Assembly: GCA_030374765.1 (NCBI GenBank)
Contig: JARGXX010000071.1
Location: forward strand, 930,001 to 994,000
Length of the DNA stretch: 64,000 nt
Reading direction: 5' to 3'
Source of the DNA: Agarophyton chilense
Taxonomy: Eukaryota; Rhodophyta; Florideophyceae; Gracilariales; Gracilariaceae
The notes under the pieces were generated by a model. It did not search any database and had not been told where the DNA came from. It saw nothing but the letters and a program-made list of their open reading frames with translations. Shown here piece by piece: positions 9,301 through 19,600 of this stretch. Numbering within the stretch: the first letter of the stretch is position 1; each line of letters begins with the position of its first letter. The translations under genes were made by a program, and so were the position numbers.

Positions 9301-12300
9301 GGAAATAGCCATCAAAACCATGCTCCTAGACATAAAGAGAATGCAATGGACCCTGCGCGCTTGGATGGCGAAGCTCGGGCTGTGAACCTGTCTGGACTGG
9401 CAAATGAGGAACAAGTTCAGGTGGAAAGTACTCCATCTTTACGGAAAGAATTGAGTAATGCAAATACTAGTTTTGTTCCGCGAAAAGATGATTCGAGTGG
9501 CCCAGTAGATGGTCGAGAGGACGCTAAGTATTTGACGTCATCAGCGCCTGCTCAAAATCGGCTGCCTGATGACAAGACAACTCTAGATGTACAAGAACAT
9601 GCATTTTTGAAGAGCCCAGATAGTAGTTCTGTGGATGCGGCATTTTTCGGTGGTGGTGAAGCAGAATTAATCGAGTCCATTCCTCTTGGGAAGGAACATG
9701 GCACTAATGAAGATGATGTGTGGGATGGATGGGGAATTTCTGAAGATGCTGTTATTGAAAAAGAGGTAGATGTCCAAAACCTGTCGAAGCAAAGCGAAGC
9801 TAGTTCTCCTGCATCCCGAATCCTATCCGAACAGCCGATGGAAGAAGACGAAAAAGAGGCTGCCGATGTCACAAATGAGACGCATCCAGATATTTTGCAG
9901 TATTTCAGTGGTCAAGGCGGTTTTACTTCGGCCTCGAATGAATCAAACACCCCCACTGCAGAATTTACTAATGATCGCACTCGAAGAGACGCTGAGAGTT
10001 CGATTCCCACTGAGGCCATCGACATCTCCAAAGAAGACGAACCTCAAGAAGCATTTTCAAAGTCGTTCTGGACAGAGAAGCTAAACCCCGCCTGTGCACA
10101 AGAATTGGATCGCATAGGTCTAAATTCCTCGACTGCAGTAGGTTCTGAAGCTTATGTTGCACAGTTTTCACAGCATACTGGAGCCGCTGTAGATGAAACG
10201 CCGAAGGCCCCTCATTCAGAAGAACATGAAGCGGATTATCACCCCCTTGTCTCAGCTGAAAAAGATTTCCCATCCGAGCAACCGTTGGCAGTCCGACATG
10301 TCAGCAATGCTCCTATGGATGAATCGTCGTGGTATCCAGAAGATATCGGAATCATTGAAGAATCGAAATCTACATCCGATCCAAACATAGAAACCCAACC
10401 TAACGAAACCCAACCTAACGGGGTATATAATCCTGCTCATGCTCCACCTCAGTCAGAGATTAGGAAGAATAATGAATGTTTCGACCTTCCCGACGTAGCC
10501 CAACATCTTCTTCCCGGTGATGGAGTAAATGCTTCTCGTTCAACTGCAGTCCCTAGCGAAACGTACGATCCATTCGCTCCCGTCGACGGTGCTGCAGAAA
10601 CATACGAAGACTCCCAACATGTGTCTTTTGAGGAAGTACAAGAGAAGCAAGAATCTGGAGCAGCAGTATCATTTAAATGGACGAATACTGAGCGGAGAAA
10701 TGATTCTCCCGATTTCGCTTTGAGCGAAAGCCGTCCTCGTGACCCCATCTTTTCAGAAGAATCTAGTGCAGGTCAAGAATTCTCATCCTTCTACACGGAG
10801 AACCTTTCGTCGAAGAATGAAGAGCTACTTTCAGAAAACCAAGAAACAAAAGAATCCATCCACGAAAGCGCGGAAAAGGTTCAAAGTTTTCCAACGGTTG
10901 ATCATTCGCCTGCCCATGCTGATCTACAACTTGAAGGGAGTGACGATAGTTTCCTGTCGCGCTCCCAGCCTGACTCTCAGCAGCACAAGTCAGGTCATTT
11001 TGGAGGTCCTTCGCCCCCATTACAACAAACTGGCTTTGAGCAAGAAGCGAATGTTACTCTATTGGAACAGACTCTCAGTTCATTCGGCTTAGAACAAAAT
11101 CGCGTCCAGGCTTCGACGGGGAATGACATGGAAACAAATAGTTATGCCCCGCCAATACCTGGCATGGTTCCGGAAATCGGTCATACGCATCAAGATTCTC
11201 GTCTACAAAGTACAACGCAGCATGAGCAAGATATCGTGAGTGACTCTGAGGTCCTTGGAGTCCATAGCCATGGCATTGATCACACTGCGTCGTACCAAGT
11301 TGTGACAAGTCTTGGATATGACTATCAAGCCTATGCTCCCAAGCCCTGTCAAACGTCACCTGCTTTTGTTCAGAAGGAACAGGATTCGTATGCATCTTTC
11401 TTTGAAAACGGTGAAAGTGGATTAATTAAATCCTCTCAAGAGATTTCACAGGTCATTAGCCCTAGAAAGAGTGACCACCAAATCAACCATTCAAACAAAA
11501 ATGATCTTTGCTCGCCAATGCCTGAAAAAGATGGAAATTCTGAGCCGTACGGACCAACTCCAGAAGAAGCAGCTGTTGTTCACTCCTTCCTTCCACAACA
11601 GGATGGCATTCCTGAGCCATACAGACCAACTCCAGGAGAACCAGCTGTTGTTCACTCCTTCGTTCCACAACAGGCGCCTACATCGGAAGAGACCCTTGCC
11701 AACTTTGCTCCTCGGCAAAGGATTCCGTCAACATCAAGCGGGTACGCTGTCAATGCAGATGTTGCCCCTCCTTTACCATTTTCAACCTCACTTCTGGAGA
11801 AAGGAGTAACACCACAAGGAGCGGGGGGAGGTCAAGAACGGCACACCAAGAATGAATCATATACAGCGGCCCCGTTTCAAACAGTTTCTGAAGATCCCCT
11901 AACCGTACATTGGGGTGAAGGGATCGTAGAGCAGAAGAGCGAGGAGACATCCATAGTCGGAAGCTTTCCAATGTCCAACGAGATGCACAGCGCGAATCTT
12001 AATTTTCAACCTTATCAGCCCTTTCCAAAGGGTTCCGTGCAGGGCTATGAAACCTCTTCGGAATTTAATGTGACGAAAGACAACCCCGCTTTGGAACCCA
12101 ACGCCTCCAGTCTATATCAATGTGAAGGCTATGGAAACTATACAACCCCAGCGCCGATTGTCCCCGAGCCTCACATGGAAAGCACCTATCTAGATGCATC
12201 TATGTTCTCATATCCTTTCTCCATTATGGATACCACCCCATCTGGTGACATGATTCACCCCGGAGCACGACCTATTATGTCGTGGAGCTTTGTCGGTTCG

Positions 12301-15300
12301 TTCGTGACCGTGTTCCCTAGCACCCAAGAAGATCAGGTGGAAAGAACACCGGTGACTCAGATGAACAAGGAAAGCTCTCACAACGTCCAGGTTTTTGATA
12401 TAAGACCGTTTGGAGCGGATGGCGCGAACGACGAATGGATCGCAGCTGCTGAAGCAGTCGAGCCCTTAGCCTACCCAGTTCAGACCTCACAACTGGAGTC
12501 CTATGCGAAAATGTGTGACGAATTGTCTCAGTTTTCGGCTGGTCTAAGTGGCCCTGCTGCCGAAAGCCGGGCAGCTCTCTGGCGATTGCTAGCACTTCTT
12601 TGTCGTGCTGGTGACAAAGACTGGAGAAGGTCGGCAAGTAAAGTGATTTGCGGTCCAACAAGTGTCCCCTTATTCGGAAACAGAAGTGGGACTATAACTT
12701 CTTCGAATCACCCTGATGAAAGCTTTTCGTGTAGGACAACCGAGGTCGGTGATAGAGATGCAACGAATGAGGTTGAGCGATTGCTTACTGAAGGGAGAGG
12801 TGCCGATGCCGTAAGCTTCGCAAAATCGTCTGGCCTTTGGTCTTTGGCATTGGTTCTCGCAGGATCGATAGATCGTAAGCTGTACAAATCTATTCTTTGT
12901 GATTTCGCAAAGGAAACTTTGGCTGAGGGGTCTGCCCTGCAAACTCTTTGCTTCTCTTTGTCCGATAATGATTCCGAAATAACCCGACGTATTACTTCAG
13001 CCGCCGGACTTGAAGATTGGAGAAAGAACGTCTCAATGCTTTTAACCAACTGGGCATCAATCAGCACAGACAGCGAAAAAAGAGACCGATTCTTGCACCT
13101 CATTGATCAAGTGGGAGATGCTCTCAGCGCCCGAAGCAATGACATCGTTGGATCGCACGTCTGTTATATACTTTCTGGTCGTTTGAAGTCTCTAGATCGA
13201 AACGGAATCAGTCTGTTGGGTGCAACTTCAAACGTGCCTTGTGGACGTCCGAAGTCACTTGGATCTCCTGCAGCCATTTTGCAGTCACTTGTATTCGAGG
13301 CAACAGGGAATGCCCGAAACGGAAAAACATGTCCTCACATCCTACCATTTCGATTTCTCTTGGCGCAAGAGATAGCTTCTGTTGGGCGAGCTGAAGCTGC
13401 TTTGGCACACTGTAACGCAATCTCCAGAGAGGTTCGGGCAGTCTTCGAGTCGGAAAATAGCATTGCTGGGCAAATATTTACCCCTCCGTTCTTGTCGTCC
13501 TTAGAATCGTTTGAACAACAACTACTAGTCCATTTAGGTTTGGAAGAAAAACGGGAAAAGTTAACTAGACTATCTGCCCTGGGGAAGTCACTGTCTTCTG
13601 TTTTCGCTCGCAGTGTGAAGGACCAAACCCAAGAACATTTTTCCAATGGACCAAGAAATCAAAGTGTGATGGCCAATACACAATCCTTTGCACCTGCACC
13701 AGCAATGGTACCGGGTCATATCCACGGGTCGTCAGAGCAGATCCCCATCAAACAACCGCCTCATCTCTCTCTCGATTCCCGACAAGGAGGGGTATTAAAT
13801 TCTTCGCATGCATTGGAAAACACAAGTAACGATTTAGTGGATCAGTCTACAAAGAAAGAACAGAGTGGAAAAGAGAAATGGAACTACCTCGTGCAGAAAA
13901 CTGTGGGACTTATTGCTCCCGCCGACTACGACCTCTCTCCTCCTCCTCCTTCACGGGCACCACCACCTGCATTCGGGCACCATGGACAGCCTTCGCCGTT
14001 AGGCCTTGATGGTGGAGCAGGAACCAGAACACCGGCACAGGGTTTGGCGCCTAGTCACATGCGTTCAGCATCAGTGGGTGCCCTGCCGAGCGAGTATTTC
14101 AATAATATTCACTATACAAGCAATTCCGCCACGACGAATGGACAGCCACTGCAATCCTGCGAAGATGAGCGAAATATAAGCGCACCTCAACTCGAAGTCT
14201 CTGCTGGAAGAACGGATCCAGCGCTGTTTAATGGGGTGGCTGTAAAAGAGGCTACCAGGGACGCGAACAATGATGCGCTTGTTCATCGGCGTTCTGCATC
14301 GGACATGACCTTGCAGTCTCAAACTTCTGAAAGGCGACCACCGTTACATCCAAAGACGCCTTCAAAACTGACAGATACGTCAACGGAAACCCCGCAGCAA
14401 AAGAAAGGGTGGAGAGAGCGTCTACGAGAAAAGTTGACCGCAGCATTTGGCGGCGGTCCCCCACGAGCGCACTTGGGGGAAGAAAACAAGTTTGTATTTG
14501 ATAAAGCACGGGGCCGATGGGTAATTGAAGGAGAAGATCCAGAAGAAGAAGAGGAAGTCCCGCCGCCGCCTCCAGATGATGATAACATGTTTAATAGTGA
14601 AGGAGGCAACGTTCAAACAAGTTCCAGTTACGACCCACTTCCCAGCCTTGTTCAAACTGGACAAACCCCGGCTCTTCTGCGTTCCCAAAGCGCTCAAGAT
14701 GCCCGTGATCCGAACTTGAACATCTCTAATTCCCACAATCCAGTACCGATGCCCTTCAACCCTTTGTCTTCTTACCCGGGTTCGCTTGACAACAGCGTTG
14801 GTGGAGATGAAGGAAGCGCCACCTCAGTCGCTTCCGCTGCAAGCGCTCCTGTACCATACTCTGCTACCCCATCTTTCAGCACATCCTCAGCAGGAAACAG
14901 CAACCAGTACAGAGTGGGAGGAGGACGACGCCCTGGTAGAAGAGCATATGTGGATACCTTCAACAAAGGAAGGCCAGCTGCACCTGTGTCCGCGATACCG
15001 ACACCAGCAAGACCCGCAGTTCCTGCATTTCGAGGCATGACCTCTGCCAGTGGAGGCGGGTACAAGATTTTCACACCAACACCTGTTCCTTCGACAAGCA
15101 CTGGTAACTCGGACACTGGTCATGGGGCAAATTCGACTGCCAGTGTCGTGGAGACGAGTGATCAAAAGAGTACCTCAGCCTCGGATATGTCATACACCCA
15201 AAAGGTGCCAACAACCACTTCATCGCACAGCGATGCGTTGCCTCCAAAGCCGCCGAGTCGTACCTCAAGCTTCGGATCAGGACGGCAACCTCGTATGATG

Positions 15301-15306
15301 GCATGA
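6349..15306 (+). CDS. SEC16: Sec16-like ER exit site scaffold protein
   Basis: An intronless gene of 2,985 codons. Sec16 organises ER exit sites and binds COPII coat components. The N-terminal 2,000 residues are disordered, acidic and Ser/Glu/Asp-rich, with Trp-Gly acidic motifs near residues 171, 195, 557, 737 and 1123 (for example MWGEWGDFEDIAVP). Residues about 2030-2430 form the conserved helical ACE1 central domain: ALWRLLALLCRAGD, EVERLLTEGRGADAVSFA, SGLWSLALVLAGSIDRKLY, then FRFLLAQEIASVGRAEAALA. After a long linker, the C-terminus has the Sec16 signature KFVFDKARGRWV followed by an acidic run and PPPPPDDD near residue 2735. It is longer than human SEC16A (about 2,350). The start is the first ATG, with a second in-frame ATG at 6403. 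Assignment rests mainly on the ACE1 domain and the RWV-Pro block. Confidence 0.88.
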   Translation: MKGARRTRNRKGAGFADLMAVPPQPRRGVITGMSRFQQHSNSTTPTATAQTTPSSSTPSTPRPSPADEDWDSLLTMSPRRRISPVKSKLGSRSRPASVSMDFIPPRTPKTPLFNLSSPRQSTPPLTSPAPRTPTEPPQPPPISPQKEPELAPSARSSLAPVPSFLTGWEGADGWGDDPLDESDPEVDEEPWGAWGDTADISIPEEISDHMVSDTAPISAIRPSASETIANGQPSETDATEQAVAATDISTHFSIPDQPVPDKANVDCESAVTIGDHEQQLEQKKEIEPDNHPVNDSMGESVIELDPSTADAINDGGSWGPQGKEGDLSVQPAIDISNALPSFEEPTEVKYVFEGVEETAKVSDAQNSWSLVQNGAAKHPTKDNPAEREGLEETKLEQRDTADVQIASVPYLTEQHQSEPEEHDGKTAVDGGVCGDEDGLKNTAVAAEDGSKSLEAREDGSEAALSEIIGETSFGPTERAEAPSTSESSKTAEEISHFDQHSDANDASTASEGHEENEKVRTDGNQSIIVDVSFEDVDHSSDKVRPVDKAGELKAEEGAWEGWMNNGDFPSEESQKRIVVENVPAYPEQSLSPAVSLQMEQDRESSAAIRDNEDEVQVPKPQGFPSEESPNVMDKENVEVEPKQPFPIAVCLPVEPERETASALRNHVDGNQLHTQPKTDSTSHGEGQISEQLETVIRLPGPASGEPDLTAFDIGPESGVQQVDSFDVQDNATEFDADMWGEWGDFEDIAVPQPQMESSTVMTKESSHDEAISEAKPAEDPETTAKHSDVGSRQRPESSTPALFEPQEQAYSSIEDVIGKEQGQNPICDGGVEDRTDQRALSAPMPDTFESSVRVNDTDEAVTKVKDESTQPEREVANQEIIVLDSTTDTDRAQRNDKCPSESECGRVSWKAFGDISVASEQNIDSSLHVKQGLALEPGDDFNINSSTTETVKSEAVGPDMMFFAEVSKADIQVGASVNTPSMTVGNSHQNHAPRHKENAMDPARLDGEARAVNLSGLANEEQVQVESTPSLRKELSNANTSFVPRKDDSSGPVDGREDAKYLTSSAPAQNRLPDDKTTLDVQEHAFLKSPDSSSVDAAFFGGGEAELIESIPLGKEHGTNEDDVWDGWGISEDAVIEKEVDVQNLSKQSEASSPASRILSEQPMEEDEKEAADVTNETHPDILQYFSGQGGFTSASNESNTPTAEFTNDRTRRDAESSIPTEAIDISKEDEPQEAFSKSFWTEKLNPACAQELDRIGLNSSTAVGSEAYVAQFSQHTGAAVDETPKAPHSEEHEADYHPLVSAEKDFPSEQPLAVRHVSNAPMDESSWYPEDIGIIEESKSTSDPNIETQPNETQPNGVYNPAHAPPQSEIRKNNECFDLPDVAQHLLPGDGVNASRSTAVPSETYDPFAPVDGAAETYEDSQHVSFEEVQEKQESGAAVSFKWTNTERRNDSPDFALSESRPRDPIFSEESSAGQEFSSFYTENLSSKNEELLSENQETKESIHESAEKVQSFPTVDHSPAHADLQLEGSDDSFLSRSQPDSQQHKSGHFGGPSPPLQQTGFEQEANVTLLEQTLSSFGLEQNRVQASTGNDMETNSYAPPIPGMVPEIGHTHQDSRLQSTTQHEQDIVSDSEVLGVHSHGIDHTASYQVVTSLGYDYQAYAPKPCQTSPAFVQKEQDSYASFFENGESGLIKSSQEISQVISPRKSDHQINHSNKNDLCSPMPEKDGNSEPYGPTPEEAAVVHSFLPQQDGIPEPYRPTPGEPAVVHSFVPQQAPTSEETLANFAPRQRIPSTSSGYAVNADVAPPLPFSTSLLEKGVTPQGAGGGQERHTKNESYTAAPFQTVSEDPLTVHWGEGIVEQKSEETSIVGSFPMSNEMHSANLNFQPYQPFPKGSVQGYETSSEFNVTKDNPALEPNASSLYQCEGYGNYTTPAPIVPEPHMESTYLDASMFSYPFSIMDTTPSGDMIHPGARPIMSWSFVGSFVTVFPSTQEDQVERTPVTQMNKESSHNVQVFDIRPFGADGANDEWIAAAEAVEPLAYPVQTSQLESYAKMCDELSQFSAGLSGPAAESRAALWRLLALLCRAGDKDWRRSASKVICGPTSVPLFGNRSGTITSSNHPDESFSCRTTEVGDRDATNEVERLLTEGRGADAVSFAKSSGLWSLALVLAGSIDRKLYKSILCDFAKETLAEGSALQTLCFSLSDNDSEITRRITSAAGLEDWRKNVSMLLTNWASISTDSEKRDRFLHLIDQVGDALSARSNDIVGSHVCYILSGRLKSLDRNGISLLGATSNVPCGRPKSLGSPAAILQSLVFEATGNARNGKTCPHILPFRFLLAQEIASVGRAEAALAHCNAISREVRAVFESENSIAGQIFTPPFLSSLESFEQQLLVHLGLEEKREKLTRLSALGKSLSSVFARSVKDQTQEHFSNGPRNQSVMANTQSFAPAPAMVPGHIHGSSEQIPIKQPPHLSLDSRQGGVLNSSHALENTSNDLVDQSTKKEQSGKEKWNYLVQKTVGLIAPADYDLSPPPPSRAPPPAFGHHGQPSPLGLDGGAGTRTPAQGLAPSHMRSASVGALPSEYFNNIHYTSNSATTNGQPLQSCEDERNISAPQLEVSAGRTDPALFNGVAVKEATRDANNDALVHRRSASDMTLQSQTSERRPPLHPKTPSKLTDTSTETPQQKKGWRERLREKLTAAFGGGPPRAHLGEENKFVFDKARGRWVIEGEDPEEEEEVPPPPPDDDNMFNSEGGNVQTSSSYDPLPSLVQTGQTPALLRSQSAQDARDPNLNISNSHNPVPMPFNPLSSYPGSLDNSVGGDEGSATSVASAASAPVPYSATPSFSTSSAGNSNQYRVGGGRRPGRRAYVDTFNKGRPAAPVSAIPTPARPAVPAFRGMTSASGGGYKIFTPTPVPSTSTGNSDTGHGANSTASVVETSDQKSTSASDMSYTQKVPTTTSSHSDALPPKPPSRTSSFGSGRQPRMMA
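11530..11673 (+). repeat. Two 72-nt in-frame tandem repeats inside SEC16
   Basis: Units 11530-11601 and 11602-11673 encode near-identical 24-residue peptides containing EPY-x-PTP and AVVHSF-x-PQQ. The units differ mostly at a few codons, so the duplication looks recent relative to the rest of the disordered region. Confidence 0.85.
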
Positions 15307-15461
15307 CCTGAAGTCTTTGACATTAATCGAATATTGCTGAAGAGATCTCTGATAACAAAGTTTATAAAGCACCTACTTACTTCACTTCATGTACATACTT
15401 AATTGAGTTCACATCAATACAGCTTCATCAAGGAAACAGAAAGTAGAAGCAAACCCCTATG

Positions 15462-16991
15462 TCAGCTTGGGGCGCTGAAATGCCGTTTTGGTCGGCTCTG
15501 ATACTTTCGCTGGAACAGTTCCTGTGCAATCCCCTGATGTGCAAGACCTTGATCGCCGTACCACACTGCCCTCCACACTGTTCGCATGAACCGCCTCCGC
15601 CGTCGTATCTCGGCCTGAGAGAAGGACCGCAGGATGGAATCAAGACCCCTGATATCCTGCGGACGAATCCAGACGGCAAATGAGTCCCAATCTATCAGGT
15701 TTTCGAAGGCTAGTTCCTGCACCTCTGAAATTATCACTGGAATACATCCCATGAGCACTGCGTAATACGGCCTTGGGCTCCACGGATGCCAGCCTATTTC
15801 CGACGTTTAGGAAACGCATGAAACAGCTTTAGTGCCTGTCTAAGCGAAGAGTGTCGTGCAACTGATAACTAGACCTGGAACTCGTGCACTTACCTTCTGG
15901 AGCTAGACAGAAGTGACTCTTCATCATGTCTGTGAGATAAGTTTGAGACCGGACTCCTGTTATTCTGTAGTCCGGATTCCTGCGGAATTGCGAGTGGATA
16001 TACTGACGAACTCCGCCAGAATAGTTGCTTCCTCTGTGATCGGTAACTGATTGATCTATCACCTGTAAGAGTAAAGTATGCATTGGAGCGGAACACCGAG
16101 TGCTCGAAGTTTTGGAGAAAAAAAACCCAAGTTGGTTAGAAGAGAGTGAATGCGAAGGTAAGAAACTTGAGAACGGGATATGTTGCTCTGAATGATCTTG
16201 TTGCGTATACTTACCTGACCGCCGAATTGAGCGAGATACTTTTTGGCATAGTCTTTGTTTGTGCCGTGAAAAGTTGTCCAGTATGGTTGTAAGTAAGCGC
16301 GCAGCTCTGGTGGTATGGTTATATCTTTGTGAGGAGTGTACTCTGGTGCCGTGAACTCGCCATTGTGTACCATGAAGATACCGTTGCTATACTTGGGCCA
16401 ATTGCCGGCAAGCCTTGCTGAGAAGCCTTGAGAGAAGATATAAACATGATCTCGTCCACTACTATAATTCCAGAACGGGTACGTATGGATAACCCAGTTC
16501 ATGGCGTTTTCAAAGTTTCGGCCGACGCGGTCGACGTCGTTTGGCTGATGTTGTATGAGGTCGCATGTGGTGTATATTGGGACGTAGAAGAAGTCGGCTT
16601 TCTTCGGACTCGTTGTGCGAAAGGGACTGTTTAAAAAGAAGCGATGAACATGAACTTCACTTGAATAGAAGTTGGTGTCGCAACGGGGATCCCTTATTCG
16701 ACTTGGGTTTCGTATGCTTTGTTGCACAAGGTGTTTGTTGAAAGCAGGCGGTATGTCATAGACAAAAATGCGCAAATTTTTTCGAGCAAAGTACGGGCGT
16801 TGCCATTGCTCAAGGATGGTGATGAGTGATTGGGTTGGTTTCCGTTGGTGACAAGAGGTTGGAGAAATGAAGAGCAATTGAAATGAGAGGAGAATGATGC
16901 AGAGCACAAGCGCGTATGGTGCGCTCGATGTGCACTTTGGACGAGGAAAACGCCTTATTCTGGAAGACAAACATTTGTTGAGTTGAAACAT
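15462..16991 (-). CDS. Exostosin-family glycosyltransferase (GT47 type), three exons
   Basis: Coding exons are 16991..16215, 16062..15894 and 15793..15462 (425 residues). Donors are GTAAGT in both introns, and the acceptors are TTACAG and AAATAG. A single hydrophobic segment at residues about 25-45 makes it a type II Golgi-type membrane protein. The N-terminal exostosin block includes LRIFVYDIPPAFN, KADFFYVPIYTTC and HVYIFSQGF. The C-terminal nucleotide-sugar block is restored across the splices: HFCLAPEG joins WHPWSPRPYYAVLMGCIPVI and then LIDWDSFAVWI. Such enzymes transfer sugars to cell-wall or sulfated polysaccharides; the specific linkage cannot be told. It converges on SEC16, leaving about 155 bp between stops. 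The splice structure is well supported. Confidence 0.88.
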
Positions 16992-18028
16992 GTGGAAACA
17001 GGGGGCTTATTCGGCAATGAACTTGCTGCACGGCGGCTAGGCCGATTGAAGAGGTCAAAGTGATGTAGGAAGGTACCAAGTAGCGGCAAAATGGAAGACA
17101 TTTGTAAAGGAAGTGCTGGAAACAGCGTAGTTGGAGCTATGGTTGAGGGCGTGTCACGGACGTAGTGGAATGGACATACTCAAGAGGGCGATGGTGGTAT
17201 CGAGAGTGTAATAAAGCGCATCTACTGGATGTTAACAGTGATGTTTAGTGATATAATTGGTATTGCAAATTTGATTGCGTTCGGGCATCTGAGTCGGAAG
17301 GTCAAGTCGGAAGGTGAAATCGAAAACAGTGTAAAGAAGACGTGAAGTTGGACAGGGGTGAGAAAGGGTCCCGAGACTATTTCACGAGACAGTCTCAGGA
17401 GTTGGTTTGGCGTCGCAATCGTCGGCGCAGTAGAGAATTGAAGGGATACAAGCGTCATGTAAGTCAGCACAGGCGGGGTCTCATGTGCTGGCGAGGGAGA
17501 CGGCGCGGTTCACGGCGCGAGCAGCGATGCCACGCGAGGCGATAAACTAGTGGGGGCTCGACGGACGGCGAAACAAACAGCGGACTCAGCGCGGACGCGC
17601 CGCCACGGAGCACCGGAACGGCTACGACACGGAGGTGGCGATAGCAAATACAGCGACGACGGCGACAGGGTGGAGGTGAGGTGGCAGCGTTACGGCGACG
17701 GCGGCGTAGATAGGGCGGGCCCGGCGTGCGGACAACAACGCGCGCGGCAGCCAGCCGCCAGCCGCCACATCAGCAAGCGCCACGTGGCGTCGCCCCAGCG
17801 CGAGAGCGCTGACGTGAGCTGCGCCGCCTTCATGCCACCCAGCACGCGTGGCCGCGCCGCGCACTGCGCGCGTCTCATGTCCGCCAGAGTTGTGTGCGCC
17901 GCCGCCCTCGCGCATACTGTGCTTCATTTCACTTTCACTTTCCCTTCCCTTCTCTCCCCCAAGCCGTCGCGTTGCGCACTCCACTGCCCACCCTTGCGCT
18001 CCACACCCCACGTCGCCCACCCACAATC
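16992..18028. other. Intergenic/promoter region, strongly GC-rich toward its right end
   Basis: Holds the 5' flanks of the exostosin gene and of the rightward gene at 18029. From about 17470 the sequence turns very GC-rich, with many overlapping open frames on both strands that look like composition artefacts. No gene is supported. Confidence 0.45.
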
Positions 18029-19600
18029 ATGCGCGCGCCGTTGCCCTTCTCGTGGCGGCGTCAGCGTCTGCCGTCACAATCTGACGATTCCCATTCCCTT
18101 TCCTCTCAGTCTTCTTCCATTCCATATCACGCTGCTGCCCCCATTGCTCATCTCTCCGCCCCTACCGCCTCCCCCAGAGATCCCCCCTCTCCGCCCATCC
18201 GTTCTCTTTCCCAACCGTCGTCCTCGCATCTGCACACGTCGCGTCTCCATTTTCCAACCATCCACCGTCTCTCCGCCAATTCCGCCCAATCCGACGTCCA
18301 TCCCCCAGAGCGTCTCCACGCCTTTGAACCCTATCACCCCCTGTCCCCGCCAGACTCGCTTCGCGTTTCCAGTGCCATCACTGTGACCCCGCCGCATTCC
18401 GTCGACATCCCATCCTCGCCCTCCCTGCCTTTCCCCTTGTTGCCCAACTCCTCCAGGCGAAAACCGCCTGCCTTACGTCGCCGTCCGCACATGCGTGCTC
18501 GCCCGCCTTCCTCCCCCGACCCCGTTTTCGGCGTGGAGCAACAAAAGGAAGATCACTCCCCGAGACAGGACGGTGAGCAAGTGCTCATCAAGTTTCTCCG
18601 ATCCACCCTCGGCCCAAAAGCGCAGGGTATTGCAGTTAGACTCGCCAACAAATCTCCGCTCACTTCTCCCTCAACATTTCACTACCTTATCTCCCAGGGC
18701 TCCGAAGATGAGGATGTCGACACCCTACGAGCCCAACTCATGTCTGGCAGACTTTATTCCGAAGGAATGCGCTTCGCTGCAACCGCTTGGGCCAATCTTT
18801 TGCTCGGTGACAGGTTTTACGTTGCCAACTCGCGTCAGAGACACGAGCTGGTGTACCGTCGCTCCACGTGCACCTGTATCATTTGTAGAATACGAGCCAT
18901 TGGTACTGCTGACCAACAACATCCTGCCCCTTCGTGCGACGACGTGTCTACCATCAGTGTTCCTGTGCAATTCGCCAGAACCCCCAGTCATTCTGCCATG
19001 GCCAATTTTGTCGTTCGTTGTAGTTTGCCTGATAGGATTTCACTCAGTCACATTGGAGCGTCTTCATCGTGCAAAGAACTGGAAATTGGCACAGTTGTTC
19101 GCTTAAACTATCGAGCTTCAGCAAAGCTCAAGCTCACCGATGATGTGAAAGAGCTCTTGGGCCATCTTGCCTACACTGGACCTATTTCACATGAGGACAT
19201 GTATAGACAAGTCACCACCATCGGAGTTCATTATTATTTGTATAATAAGGGTAAGAAGGAACGCAAGGTGTACATTCAAGGTGAGCTCGTGCGCTTGCCT
19301 ATTAATGTTGGCATCATCAAGCTCGGTACCCAACCGATGTATATGCCGGAACTTGGAGCTACCTTCTGCTTGCATCGCAAGCAGATAATGTCAATATACG
19401 TTGGTGAAATTGTCTTGGAGGGAAACTCCGTCGGGTCCTTCATCAAAACCGGCATTCACTACTACATTGGCTTTGGTGAGGAGCGCGGCGTTTGTCCAGT
19501 GTACCCAAACAAAACACTTGGAAAAGCCAGAAAGCTGGGCATCAATGAACTGCTCTTGCATCACCACATGGTGGACGATCTCGAAGTCAAATGCATATAA
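18029..19600 (+). CDS. Unrecognised protein with disordered N-terminus
   Basis: A 523-residue frame from ATG 18029 (the frame is open upstream without an ATG; ATG 18491 is an alternative giving 369 residues). The first 150-180 residues are Pro/Ser/Arg-rich and disordered. From about 18570 the composition becomes that of a folded protein: LIKFLRSTLGPKAQGIAVRL, a Cys cluster TCTCIICRIRAIG (C-x-C-x2-C, near 18867), then a mixed alpha/beta C-terminus with GVHYYLYNKGKKER and the related GIHYYIGFGEERG. The two HYY-x-G segments may mark an internal repeat. I do not recognise the family. The long, compositionally normal C-terminal frame ending at 19600 supports a real gene; the N-terminal boundary is uncertain. 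Confidence 0.55.
   Translation: MRAPLPFSWRRQRLPSQSDDSHSLSSQSSSIPYHAAAPIAHLSAPTASPRDPPSPPIRSLSQPSSSHLHTSRLHFPTIHRLSANSAQSDVHPPERLHAFEPYHPLSPPDSLRVSSAITVTPPHSVDIPSSPSLPFPLLPNSSRRKPPALRRRPHMRARPPSSPDPVFGVEQQKEDHSPRQDGEQVLIKFLRSTLGPKAQGIAVRLANKSPLTSPSTFHYLISQGSEDEDVDTLRAQLMSGRLYSEGMRFAATAWANLLLGDRFYVANSRQRHELVYRRSTCTCIICRIRAIGTADQQHPAPSCDDVSTISVPVQFARTPSHSAMANFVVRCSLPDRISLSHIGASSSCKELEIGTVVRLNYRASAKLKLTDDVKELLGHLAYTGPISHEDMYRQVTTIGVHYYLYNKGKKERKVYIQGELVRLPINVGIIKLGTQPMYMPELGATFCLHRKQIMSIYVGEIVLEGNSVGSFIKTGIHYYIGFGEERGVCPVYPNKTLGKARKLGINELLLHHHMVDDLEVKCI

Noticed and set aside
17470..18026. Several overlapping long frames on both strands in the GC-rich stretch
   Set aside because: Mutually overlapping, Pro/Arg/Ser-rich and without homology; explained by base composition.
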